Shown here: piece by piece, positions 1-11,091 of the stretch | Position numbering within the stretch: position 1 is the first letter of the stretch | Layout: each line of letters begins with the position of its first letter | Assembly: GCA_950022655.1 (NCBI GenBank) | Contig: OX465579.1 | Coordinates: forward strand, 177,763,263-177,827,262 | Origin: Alentia gelatinosa | Taxonomy: Eukaryota > Annelida > Polychaeta > Phyllodocida > Polynoidae | Reading direction: 5' to 3' | DNA length: 64,000 nt | Notes under the pieces: generated by a model | Seen by the model: only the letters and a program-made list of their open reading frames with translations | The model's database searches: none | Told to the model about the DNA's origin: nothing | Position numbers and translations under genes: made by a program

Positions 1-117
1 CTGCACCACGAGGAGGCGAGGCGACCAAGAGGGTGAACAGATTGGTAATTTCTGTCCACCCCAGCAGACCTTACCGCATCTGTAAGAGGGGAGGCGGCAG
101 GGGTGATTTTATTTTTA

Positions 118-826
118 GTAGTGGGGCAGATATATCTCAAATTTTAGCAGTATCGTGCATTTAATGAAACAAGCATGAGTTTTGGAACATGGTTAGGGGA
201 GCCCATTTTCTTTTCTAATTAGTATGAGCTGATGATATTTTATTGAGGAGGTTTAACCTTCCAAAACACAGGAAATATGATTTTATAAGTCTTCTTCATT
301 TGTGTGGTTGCGATTAGAGTCCTACATGAAGAATTTCCAGATTTATGGAAATTTCGGCAGAAAATCCAAGATGGCCACTCCCCACATGTTGGTATATGGT
401 AAAAACATTGATAAATCAATCATTCCATATCTTTGTTTCTCTTGCACACATTTGAGGTGATTCATATAGGTTTCTTCTTGGTAATAACCATTCTGAAAGT
501 GTCATAGTGCTCCGTGATGGTCAATTTTCAAAATGGCCGCCACCCGGACTTATCTGCAATGCCCACGCATCTAAAAATTTCCCTTATGGGCTCCCCTAAC
601 CATGTACCAAAACTCATGCTTGTTTCATTAAATGATGATGAAAATCATTTCTCCTTGTGCTGTAAAAGGCTTTTTGAGCCTATCCGCAATTATTGATGAA
701 ATTTTGGTGTCATCAATTTTCCGAAGAAAATATTTTTTTTGATAGTCGTGGTAGCTGCCTCGTGCATACACCTTGTTTCATTAAATGAACAATCATGTGC
801 TATATCTGCCCCACTATAGGCATTTT
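118..826. mobile_element. MITE with TAGTGGGGCAGATATA ends and an internal inverted repeat
   Basis: The left end has AGTGGGGCAGATATA near 120 and the right end has its complement near 808-824, so the terminal repeats are about 16 bp. Inside, 162-208 and 582-636 form a further inverted repeat of about 47 bp with one or two mismatches (CATTTAATGAAACAAGCATG). No transposase frame is present, so the element is non-autonomous. The flanking TA suggests a TA target, but this is weak. Confidence 0.7.
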
Positions 827-1205
827 TTACACAGATTCATACTCAGTACAGTAAAGTCCTTTGCATGATTCGGCGCTATTCTATTATAGAAGACCTCCCT
901 TCTCCCATGGACAGTGCAGTCTCGTACACTGTCCATACTTCACCTTAACGGTCGACCTCCCAATTTTGGACTAATCTGTGATTACATGAAGTTAATTGTA
1001 ATTCACTAACCTTTGTACATTTGTTAGGGTTTGAGTAGTGGTATACGACGACGAAGCACTTAGTTAAAGTCCATGATTCATCTCTCTATATTTGTATACT
1101 TTGGGATGAAGCAGGACTAGTTCATTCTCGGGATGAAAAATGCTAAGGCGACTTGGTTTTTGGTCAGTTCTTCAGTTTTTGTAAAATCCAAGATCTCAGA
1201 CTTCC

Positions 1206-2092
1206 AGGGGCCTGTTTTTCAGACAGCGACGTCTTTATTTGTAGTGGTCACAAAAGAGTGACCAGTTGGGCGACCAAACCAGTGATCATGACCAAAAAGT
1301 GTTCCTCAGACCCGGTCACTGTTCAGTTGTTATGATCACTGTTGGTCCAAGGCTCATTATAAAACAAAAGCATGTCTCACATATATATTACTCAACTGAA
1401 ATTTGGGAATTAGATAAAACAGATATAGATAATTCATCGCTGTAAATATTGTTTTATTTGATACAGTGGAAGTGTATAAAATGAAATATGCTACCATTTG
1501 GGCTAAATGGTCACCAACTGGTCACAACTCTGAAACCCAAAACAGTGACCACGACAGTTTACCCCTCTAAATGGTCGCACATGTTATGACGACTTATCTC
1601 TGGGACCCAAAGGTCTCCGAACGGTCAGTAACTGGTCACTATAGGAAATGGTCACGACTAAAAAACAGGTCATAAATTAGCGGAGGCGTCGGGAAAATAC
1701 ACTGGCCACCAGAGCAGACAATTGCTATGACGAAATTCAAACGACTATAACTTCAGAACGGTGCAGCCGATTTTCTTCATATTTGGGACGATTATAGGTC
1801 ATATGTATACCTTACTTATGTTAAAATTTCATCGCTTAATTCGAACGGGAAGTAAAGTTGCGCATTCTGTACGACATGTCCATAGGTGTCATGAACAGAC
1901 GACACTTTGGGCGACATTTTCAATCACATGACCCCACAATTGTCGTGACTGAAAAACACGTTTGGCTGCCCTACCCCTCTTAGACTCACGACATATCGCC
2001 TGTTCACTATAGTGTCGTGTCTATCGAACACTGACGGCAAAAACACGTCGCCCATAACGATTGTCGTGACTGAAAAACAGGTCCCAGGTTCT
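1206..2092. mobile_element. MITE with CCTGTTTTTCAG terminal repeats
   Basis: The left end reads GGGGCCTGTTTTTCAGACAG. The right end (about 2064-2092) is the complement, GTCGTGACTGAAAAACAGGT. A third degenerate copy of the same end occurs near 1645-1672. The interior is rich in GGTCAC/GTGACC motifs. There is no coding potential. The superfamily is not evident. Confidence 0.6.
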
Positions 2093-2339
2093 CAGTGTTT
2101 AAGAAGGAGGAGATGAGACCCAAGTGGTGTCTCCCACAAAGCCAGAGACTACACGGTCGTGTATTGGTGAGGTTGAAGGTTAGATAGGAAAATAGTTCTT
2201 GGTTTCATTTAGTTTCTTCGTCGGATTTAGTTTCTTCGTCGGAACCACCGATGGGACAGGAGACTGTTACATGATCGGGCGATCGAGCAACTCACGAGCG
2301 AGGTTCACGGGAGAATAGAAAAAAAAACGAAGGAGTCTT

Positions 2340-2915
2340 TTGGGGTAGTAAGGGGGGGAACCCTTGAAAATTCAAAGATATGGAAATATTCCCAGTTTAG
2401 CCTTAATAAACTATTCAACTGTCCTCCCCAATTGGGAACCTACGCAGTTTGAATTACAATTCTAGACCTTCTGGTGGTTTCCAAACAATTAGCAGAGTTA
2501 GGAAAACTTTAGCTTATGGCGCCCATCATAAATCACCCATTTTCAGGGGGCTACCCAAGAAAACTCAATGATCTGAAAATATTCCCAGTCTACCAGGCCT
2601 TACTTAACTATTTAGATTCTTCCCCAATTGGAAAACTACTGGTACTCGGAACAGTTGAAATTACAGTTAGCATTCTGGAGGCTTCTTAAAAATTGGCAGA
2701 GTTTGGGCGACTTGAGATGATGACACCTCTATGAAATCACCCATTTTCAGGGGATCAACCTTGAAACCTCAAAGACTTAAAAATATTCCCTATGATACCC
2801 TACTAAACTATTTAGCTGTCTTGCCCAATTGGAAACCAACTCAGAACAGTTGGGATTACAGTTTCAGGACTCTAAACAATTGGCAGGGTATGGCTGACTA
2901 GCAGTGAGAGTCGTT
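2340..2915. repeat. Three diverged direct repeats of about 200 bp
   Basis: Three units share CCTTGAAA...TCAAAGA, then ATATTCCCAGT, CCCAATTGG and ATCACCCATTTTCAGGGG. They begin near 2365, 2555 and 2760. The divergence and indels indicate an old duplication. No gene is visible. Confidence 0.65.
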
Positions 2916-2968
2916 CTTAAAATTGTGTCTATTAAAAATGTCAACAAAGAAATGTCAAACCGCTTTTA

Positions 2969-3417
2969 ACAGGGTTCGTACATAGACAGCCCAATAACAT
3001 CAAGGCTTTTTCCAGGCTCTAATATTGTTTTTTCCAGGCACATCTGGTCACTGTTTTTAAAAACCATGTCTGATTCATCACCAAATTTTCCTTACTACCT
3101 AGAGGTTTGGGATAGATATCTTCACAATTATTTTTTTGCCACTTTTAAATATGAAGGCAAATAATCAAATCCATTCTATATTATTAACAATTTGCTAAAC
3201 ATGGTCAAATAAAGGATTTTTGGAGCTTTCTAATACAAGTCACTAAAATTTCATTGGAAGTCAGGTTACATTAGTTAAGGAAAGCTAATAATGACCAGAA
3301 TTTCATAGACTAATAAAAACAATTATATTTTCCAGGCTCTTCTAGGTTTTTCCAGGCTCTATCTAAGAATTCCAGGCTTTTCCAGGTTTTCCAGGCTCTG
3401 TACGAACCCTGTTTTAA
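2969..3417. mobile_element. hAT-like MITE with CAGGGTTCGTAC ends
   Basis: The left end is CAGGGTTCGTACA and the right end is TGTACGAACCCTG, a perfect inverted terminal repeat of 13 bp. The flanks, GCTTTTAA and TTTTAAAA, may be an eroded 8-bp duplication. The element is about 450 bp and has several internal TTTCCAGGCTCT motifs clustered toward both ends. The CAGGG start and the size fit non-autonomous hAT elements. Confidence 0.7.
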
Positions 3418-3419
3418 AA

Positions 3420-4076
3420 TGATAGCCTGTCCTCCAAGACTTGATAAACTCTTTATTCATCTTTTTCAAGTCTATATCTACAGACTACACTTCTCAGCAA
3501 ATATCATTGTACTTTCCTGATGAGTGATGGTTAAAGATGGAAAACTACCTGCAGTGCTGCAACTGTGGTGCAGCCCTGGTGGCAAAAAGGGGAACTTGAA
3601 ATCAATATCGAGGTACAGAGGGATAAGCCAGCAACCCTGTGTGGCCAATCCAGGTCATCTAAGTCCGTGCCACAAAACTACTGATCTCTCGGGCATTCCA
3701 CAAATGAGTAGATCTTATAGTAAGTTATACTTACTGATGGTTACTTCACCACAGTCAATGATGTTGACTACGCCTATGCCTATAGTACCTATGTCACTAG
3801 AAACTTTGAGTATGTTATTGCGCAACTCATGATGTCCTAGAATTTAGAAAGCTCGCGCAGATGTCGAGCAACTCCACCCGATACTCGCAAATCAAAACTC
3901 ACTAAACTGCTTGAATTATCGCCCATGTTACACTTTGAAACATTAAGTAAACATTACTTATGCCACTAGAGACAGTGACAATGCCATAATGATACTCATA
4001 CTGTCTTAGAAACCTTGTGCAGCCATATAGTTACCCAAAATTCAGTGAGTTTCTTACATTGTTACCACGAACAACT
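3420..4076. other. Sequence without recognised gene
   Basis: An open frame at 3524-3832 has no recognisable domain and an unprotein-like composition. I see no repeat with a partner in this window. Confidence 0.4.
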
Positions 4077-4085
4077 AGATACACC

Positions 4086-4834
4086 CAGAGGAGGTGCACA
4101 GCGCAGCGCCCCCTATACTGACCTGAACCATATATGCGATCGCGGCAGCCTCACAGCGCCACTTTCAAACCCGACAGCAGAGGGGAAGGAGCTCGCCAGT
4201 CTGACACACACTAAGCTATTCTTAGCTTGTGTCAGTAATAAGCAATGCTTAGATTATATGTGCATATGTGTTTACATTGTATTCAGAGTTAGATAAATAA
4301 CTATCTTTTAATTTTTGATATTGAAATCATCTCTGAACTGATAAATACCCCTATTTTCGCTCACATAAATACACTCACTTCTGGGGCTATAACTATAATG
4401 CTATGCTATGGACTATTTTTGTAGGAATGAAACAAACAAAACCCAGATAAAACCGGAGGTGCTATTGAGTTCTTTGGTGGTTTTAAATAAATCAAATATC
4501 ACTCTATCAATACATGAAAAGATCTTTGATAGAACTTAAGTTGTTTACCCATAGTAGCTGTTCAAAGTTAGCCAAATTTGCCATATTTTTACTAAGAGAG
4601 TCTCACTCAACTGTCAACTGAAATCCAGATCGAATTCTTAATTCATAGAGGATGACATTCTTAAAAGAACCTCTGGTGCTACAAAACAAAGTAGCTAGAA
4701 CTTTTATAAAAACGTCTGTACAAGCGATTCTGTGTCTGTTAGGAAGCAGTCGATCGTAGTGTTCGTAGCGAGTTGTTTTGGTTCTTTATTATCGCTCAAC
4801 ACTGCAGAGGGCGCTGCGCTGTGCACCTCCTCTG
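4086..4834. mobile_element. 749-bp inverted-repeat transposon with 9-bp target duplication
   Basis: The ends are perfect inverted repeats of 26 bp starting CAGAGGAGGTGCACAGCGCA. They are flanked by AGATACACC at 4077-4085 and 4835-4843, an exact 9-bp direct repeat. CAGAGG ends suggest hAT (usually 8 bp). A 9-bp duplication also fits Mutator-like elements. No transposase is encoded, and the frames inside are short. The intact ends and duplication suggest recent insertion. Confidence 0.9.
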
Positions 4835-4843
4835 AGATACACC

Positions 4844-5900
4844 CAGTAAACTTACAAACATGCGTTTCTGTTGCCATTCACTCTCCCAGCACAGGTTTGG
4901 TTACGGTTCGCGCCTTCGATTCGTCTCCACTCCTGGCTCAACTCCTATCTCCACATGGCCATTTAAGGCTTGGTTAGATTTATTCTAAGCTGACTTACCT
5001 CCACTCAACACTGCCGCGAATTGTGGACCAGAGATGTAAACTTACTGATTTCTGGTTCTGTGAATGTGGCGGGATACAGAACTGGAGACTGAACGGATCC
5101 TTCCCTGTTTGTCGCTGGTCACTTTCCATCGAAAAATGCAGAGTGAAAACTTGCCAGACATCAGCTCAGTTTAGTTACTCAGATTTCCGCTAGGTGAGTA
5201 TATGTTTAGTTCGGTGTCTATCCGTTAGGTGTATATAACCGCCTTGTGGCGTTTTTAACAACGATTCCTTGCCCAGTATGCTTAGGAAATACCTTTTACG
5301 TAGAAATCCTAATTCACTCAATATTTATGTGGTTATATAGTCTGAACTGACAGAGTGGCCTACCACTCAACCACAGATAAAGGGAGATACATTCTCACTA
5401 TCACTACTCAAAAGCAAAAGTCACTCTGTGGCCACACAGCTTTCTTTCTCTCTCTCTCTTCCCCTCCCCACCTCCCCATCTCTTCCAGTTTTCATTAAAG
5501 AACTATGCGGAGGTTATGAACCAGTCTCCACATTGTGTTGTCTATATTTCTGAGCTCTTACACACTAGAGTACTAGGTAGATTATATAAAATGCATTTCT
5601 GATTATACATGTATTTTCAGTTCAATTTATTGCACAATTACAATGTCTATTGTAGTCTCAAGAGGGATGAAAAAAAGTTGGGTTTTTTTAAAGTAGCCCA
5701 TGTGCAAAGATAATAGTTTCAGATTTATTGACAATGGTACGGAAAATTTCGATAGTCCTATATCATTTGCAATGCTTAATAAAGGAAATCATATCATATG
5801 GATTTGTAATTTCGTTCTATAGTCAAGCTTGACTAACATGGGTGAAATCTTACATGGTTTCATTTTTTTCTTTCTTTTTCTAGATTGCTACTAGTGCTGT
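4844..5900. other. Sequence without recognised gene
   Basis: AT-rich sequence with a short TC microsatellite at about 5443-5465. No coding, RNA or repeat features could be supported. Confidence 0.4.
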
Positions 5901-6285
5901 GACAAGTACCATAGTTTGACAATAGGTGGCAGCACAGAACTACACAAATGTATTGGTCATATATGAAGAGCGCTTTGAATACCACGGTTTGGGGAATACC
6001 TAGATACACATAACACCACGTTGAATGCATCTCTGACACCAGTAGCTTTAATCGGATACCAAATGCACATACCTTTCATAATTTCTATCAAAATTCATCT
6101 TATTAAAAAAAAGCCACAAAAAACATTGAAAAATATTTTTGCTGATGTGCGTGGTGATGAGAAACAAGTCTTTTTAGTGACATTTAAAGACAAATGCTGG
6201 TAGTTGGGTAATTTCTAATTTCTATTAATTTTTGCAAATAACTCTGGGTGATATATATAAGTTCATATATAAGCAAGTAGAAATG

Positions 6286-7090
6286 CATAAAAGGCATGTC
6301 ACGGTGCTAACTTCTATGGGAAGGCCACCTGAATAGGTAAGTGCTTAACTATTGGTGTCTATAGGGGAACTGCAATATTTTGACTTCGTGGCTAGATGAC
6401 ACTGATGTTCTATTACTATCTTCAAATATTCCTAGATTATGATAGTTGGGAATAGAGGGAAACTATGTTCCGGTGAGCAAAAGTTCAAAGTTACGAGGTT
6501 TAAAATTACTGCCCAAGGCGTCAGCCGCCCAATAATTTTTCCAAGCCTTTAATACCGAGTAACTTTGACTTTTGCTCGCCGGTATTTGGTTTCCTTATTC
6601 CTATATACCTTCAAATATCGATAAAAATTCTTAATTCTTTACCTGAAACACTTCCGAAGCAAATGGCCACCCTTATTGAGTAACCACAACAGCTATTGTT
6701 TCGTCCTACTGCTGTATTGTATCACGTGATCAGAGCGGGCCGAAAACGTCAGAGCGGGACGAAAACATGAGAGCGGGACGAAAACGTCAACCTCGACACA
6801 TAACATATTTTTAATGCACCCCCAGCAGCGGTATGTAACTCGTTAGTTCAATAATGGGTATATAGGAATATATACAAATGACCAATACTAAAAAAAAATA
6901 CAATGTCACGCTATTAACTTCTATGGGAAGGCCATCTGAAGAAGGTAAATCCTTAACCATCAGTGTCTATACTATGGGAAACTGCAATATTTTCATGAAA
7001 CCAGATGGCAGCACCAGTGTCAAATTTAGTTCTGAGTGTAGACACAGAAGGCGCTGCGATACCTACCAGCATTTGCCTTTAAAGAAGGGA
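6286..7090. mobile_element. Pair of direct segments around a family F hairpin element
   Basis: 6297-6400 and 6900-6995 are diverged direct copies (both contain AACTTCTATGGGAAGGCCA). Between them lies a family F unit: a hairpin at about 6470-6592 with arms around GAGCAAAAGTTCAAAGTTAC and GTAACTTTGACTTTTGCTC, then a TATATACCTTCAAATATCGA module, GAGCGGGACGAAAAC repeats, and a CCCCCAGCAGCGGTATGTAA module. Related units lie at 52340-53215. Confidence 0.65.
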
Positions 7091-7414
7091 CATACGCAAA
7101 ATTTCCCAACTTTTTGCCCCCCCCCTCCTCCCCATACACACATACCTAATGGAGGGTCCCAGGCTGCCTGTGTTGTACGGCTACGTGTAGAAGTATTCAA
7201 TGGACAAGACAAGTTTTGTTTGCATTGATTTATTCACTCCGAGTTGGTCTCGGGTATTTTTCTCACATAGTTAATCTCACAATCATCACATTTCACACCT
7301 GGTTAAAGTTGAGCGCTGGTGGGTGATTCATTCACGGATTCTGCTGCACCTGGATTCCTGCCACTGTTACTGGGGGGAGTACTCACTACAAGTGTGTAGG
7401 CTACATTCACAATA

Positions 7415-7720
7415 TTGACTGTTATATCACCCCTGGTATTTATTCTCATAGGCTTAACAATGGTAACTCCTTCCCAATGCCCCTACGGGTATTGTAGTCC
7501 GTTCTCCATGGTCTATATCCTGTACATTGTCCATTCCTTTAGTGTGTACAGGGGTGAGATAAATACAGAAAGCAACTGGTTTTGGTCAAAGAAGTCGTTC
7601 TCCAACTCATTTGAATGCTACATTATATTCACTCGGGTGTCGCCTCGTTCATATCACTCTACATCAAACTCGTGGAGAACGACGACTTTGAACAAAACTT
7701 GTTGGTTTCTTCTTTAGTTT
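7415..7720 (+). mobile_element. Family C1 MITE copy
   Basis: Begins TATCACCCCTGGTATTTATT and contains CATAGGCTTAACA, GTACAGGGGTGAGATAAATA and GTCGCCTCGTTCATATCACT. Other copies lie at 55480-55740 (same strand) and at 43690-43850 and 44390-44540 (opposite strand). Non-coding. Confidence 0.7.
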
Positions 7721-8030
7721 CAGATACAAGCAGTCAGATGTTCCGAGGAGTTGACGCGTAGTGATATCCAAGCGCATGCTAGGATATTACGCAGAGGCAA
7801 ATCCAAGGAGCATACAACCGCTTTTATCTGAAACCAGTCTATGTTGTTTTTATCATCCACCTTTTCCTGACAAGTGAGGTACTGATATTAATTCATTTAG
7901 GTTGGCACTATTTTTTCATATGCACTATCTTTCCGTATGTATCGGCTTTTGCAACCTGGAGCATACAGCATATATGTATGCACCGGGTATGTTGATACAC
8001 ACGTCTCATGTACTTTCTATGGTCACTATG
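7720..8030 (+). mobile_element. Family B snap-back MITE copy
   Basis: Hairpin of TTTCAGATACAAGCAGTCAG and CGCTTTTATCTGAAACCAGT around a loop module GTTGACGCGTAGTGATATCC. A TATGCACCGGGTATGTTGAT tail unit follows. It abuts the preceding C1 element directly. Compare 38508-38770, 39098-39710, 48779-49400 and 58725-58980. Confidence 0.75.
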
Positions 8031-8299
8031 TATTTGGTGGATGATAAAGGGTTTGCAACACAGCGAGCAAATTGTTCACCTGAAAAAAAATCCCGAGAGG
8101 GGTCCAGTCCTCATCAAGTACCCTGCATCTCACACACTCAGTTAGTGAACGTATCCAAAGCCTTGTTATGAAGAATAAAAACTTATATATTGACTGAGAA
8201 TAGTGATATAGGTGATATAATGTGCAACAACAAAGTGTGGATCCAAACGAGTAAGTAATCGAAATATCACTGCATAGAGCCTAATATAGTTTAACAACC

Positions 8300-8880
8300 A
8301 GGGATCGGTTTAATAATCTAGGATCTTACATGTAGACCGTTTTCTGTATGCCATAGAGACCAGGGACGATATAGGACAACTTGATTCAACGCATACATGG
8401 ACAACCTTATGGACGGCTTATACTTCATCTCACCCCTGGTACAAGTTTAGCCATAGGAATAACATTAGAAAAAAATACTCAACGATCACCCCAGTAAAGT
8501 GACAATACAACGCCACGGCCGTGGCGTAGTGGATTTGAGATGGCGTTACATGGATTTGCTAAGTATATTTTAATTATTCTGAAATTATGACGATAATTAA
8601 TGTCATAGAAAGGGGTGGGATAAATCCAGAACCGCACTCGAATCGTAAAATGCACAATACTCCACTCGTTTGGTTGTGCCATAATTGCCACTCGGCTTCA
8701 CCTCAATGACAATTATGGCCCATCCAAACTCATGGAGTATTGTCTATTTATACGATTCTCGATGCAGTTCTATGTAAGTCTTAGCGAACAGACTTAAATA
8801 TCATTAAACAATAACCCTTGTGCCAGGTACAGAAAAGGGTCTTCTTGTATGATTCTAGATTATTAAATGGGACCCTGATT
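8300..8880. mobile_element. Family I element split by a C2 insertion
   Basis: The outer element starts with GTTTAATAATCTAGGATCTT and ends GATTATTAAATGGGACCCTG, like the uninterrupted copy at 40962-41171. It is interrupted at about 8424-8776. The related copy at 51643 has the continuous site (GGCTAATACTGTCTTAGCG), so the empty site is visible in this same window. Confidence 0.8.
8424..8776 (+). mobile_element. Family C2 MITE with CACGGCCGTG core
   Basis: Starts TTCATCTCACCCCTGG and contains the palindrome CCACGGCCGTGG at about 8515. A GGGGTGGGATAAATCCAGAA segment and a hairpin-like right half around ACTCGTTTGGTTGTG follow. It sits inside a family I element, so it is younger than that element. 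Confidence 0.72.
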
Positions 8881-9249
8881 ACTTCGTATTTAATTACAAT
8901 GCTAACAAATGAAACAATTGGAGAAATACTCCAATCACAGAAAAAACACTCCCATATTTTTAGGAGGGAGTATGGTTTAAGAGGTCTACTCTCATCCACG
9001 GACAGAGGGAAATACAAACATACTTTTAACAATAACAGAGACACAAACGTGGAAGACGAGTGTACACATTTAAGTTAATTAATTAACAAGTTAGCACCGC
9101 TAATGTTATTTTTTTTTCTACATGGCATCTTGTTGTTTGTTAACTGGCAGAGTTTCATATAACATACATTGGAGTATTTATTCATAAGGTTAGCTTTAAC
9201 ACGATTCACTGGCTGCAGACATTGCTTAGTTTTATACCAGAACACATCA

Positions 9250-9620
9250 ACGAAGAAATATGATAATCACAGAGTTTGACCTCTCAACAAATATATACCC
9301 GGCTTATACTCTGTATTATTATATACCTGTGTGCGAATGTCTATGAAATACTGCCCGCTGCTAGGGGTGCAGTAATAATTATGTTCGTGCCCGCTGTGAG
9401 TGTGACTTAATAAGTCATCAAAATAACGTTTTTTCATCGATTTAAGGTATATAATAATAACCAAACGTCCTTACTGTGGGCGAAACGTTTCTCGTTCTCG
9501 GTCAGTCTTCGATTTCATACTGCCTTCCGCCTATGGCGTCAGGCAGTATGAAATCGACGACTGACCTCGAGCAGGAACCGTTTCGTCCACAGTAAGGACG
9601 TTTCCTAATATTCCTTCATG
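9250..9620. mobile_element. Family E snap-back MITE with long hairpin
   Basis: Contains the module TACTGCCCGCTGCTAGGGGT (about 9350), the module CATCGATTTAAGGTATATAA (about 9435) and a large hairpin at 9466-9603. The hairpin arms pair CGTCCTTACTGTGGGCGAAA with the complement ending CACAGTAAGGACG, and TTCGATTTCATACTGCC with GGCAGTATGAAATCGA, each arm over 60 nt. Confidence 0.75.
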
Positions 9621-9629
9621 TGTATTATT

Positions 9630-9800
9630 ATATGGGCGAATGTCTCACTTTTAATGACCAGGAGTACAGATTCCGTTCGACACTGAGTGACGAAAGAATA
9701 TTCATACGTCCCTCCGTACCACGTGACCACTTTCATTCTTGAAAAAGTGAGTTGTACAATCATAAAATAACGTTTTAAATGATTTCTGGGTATATATTAA
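9630..9800. mobile_element. Family E partial copy
   Basis: GGGCGAATGTCTCACTTTTA, ATATTCATACGTCCCTCCGT and ACCACGTGACCACTTTCATT match the copy at 48380-48545, which indicates a shared dispersed sequence. Non-coding. Confidence 0.65.
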
Positions 9801-9929
9801 TAAAGAGGCATACTGAGTGTAGCTGAATTCCATCCGTTCCTCGATATTTCGATCAGATATTATATCCACCTCGTTCTTCGAACTCGGAGAATTATTCCGA
9901 CCAAAATATCTCTGAACAGATTCCATTCA

Positions 9930-11091
9930 GGCACACTAACCATGTTTCCCTATATTAACGAACTAAACATTAACAGTGAATATGGCTTATTATTGGATAA
10001 ATTCACAATATACGGAAATCTTCAGAATTTGTTAGTTAAAGGCAGGATTTAGATACTGAAGATGACCATGAGGTAAACGTGTTAGATCTATAAACATTAC
10101 GATGGCTCCTACTCTTGTATAAAATAGTGTTTAATGTTCATCCATGATTTAAACACCAACCCTTTTAATGCATCAAGAATTCCCTCAATGATTAATGGTT
10201 TATACGGCACAGAGCCTACCCTATATCCCCAGCTATGCGCTAGGGTATCATAGGATCTCCATTGCAACTCGAGAAATGGCGCCACCAATCAGAGTGCAGC
10301 TTACACTAGTCCGGTTCGTACGGCACAGAGTAAAGACATAGGTCTGTGAAGGTCAAAGAGAGCACGGCAGATATTGACGACCTGGATTTCCTAGCTGGGT
10401 GGTGAAAGGGATAACATGGTTCGTTGTTCTATTTATAGCATCAGTTTGACAAGATCTGATTGGTTCCAATGAATATGCACTAGACAGCCCTCTTACACTG
10501 GCCACCAGAGCTAACTCTTGCAAGCTCTGGTCCATTTAGATTTGTGGTCACATTAACTCACTAGTTGTACATGTCTGTCACTCTCCTACCAGATCTTTCA
10601 TACTACTTGGAGAGTGTCATCTTATACTCTCGAAGACCCTTTTTCATTATTTTTCAGAACCAAGCTACATGGGGGCGCCACCTGGTCAGCATCTGGTGCT
10701 GATGGCGACATCCATACAGGGTAGGCTATGTGTCGTTTGGAGGCCCAGTTATTGTATAAAAGAAATTAGGGTTTCATTCTAGGAATCATAAACAAACTGA
10801 TTTTGGAAGTATATCCATGCAAAAAACACCCCACAAGGCTGTGTTGCATCTAATGGCACACCACAGCCTGCAGGGTATGTCACTCATCAAATGGGATGCA
10901 ATTGCTGAGCTCATGGACTTGGATATGCAAGTCTGGACTGCTTTGCATAAAACGGATGCCTCCAATTTGGGTTTGCCAATTTTTAATCAGAAATACTTTC
11001 AAAGTTTGTTTACGCTGCAGTTTAGAGTGCCAAACAACTTTGCATATGGCCATATATGGCAAACTCTGTTTCTGTGTATTAACTGCGAAGT
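9930..11091 (-). other. 3' flank and probable 3' UTR of GAREM
   Basis: About 300 bp directly after the stop are unique sequence and probably 3' UTR. I found no clear AATAAA on the minus strand between 10000 and 11091, only weak ATTAAA candidates near 10130-10160. From about 10200 to 10740 the DNA contains two nearby TACGGCACAGAG copies, so it is probably repeat-derived. No second gene is visible. Confidence 0.4.
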
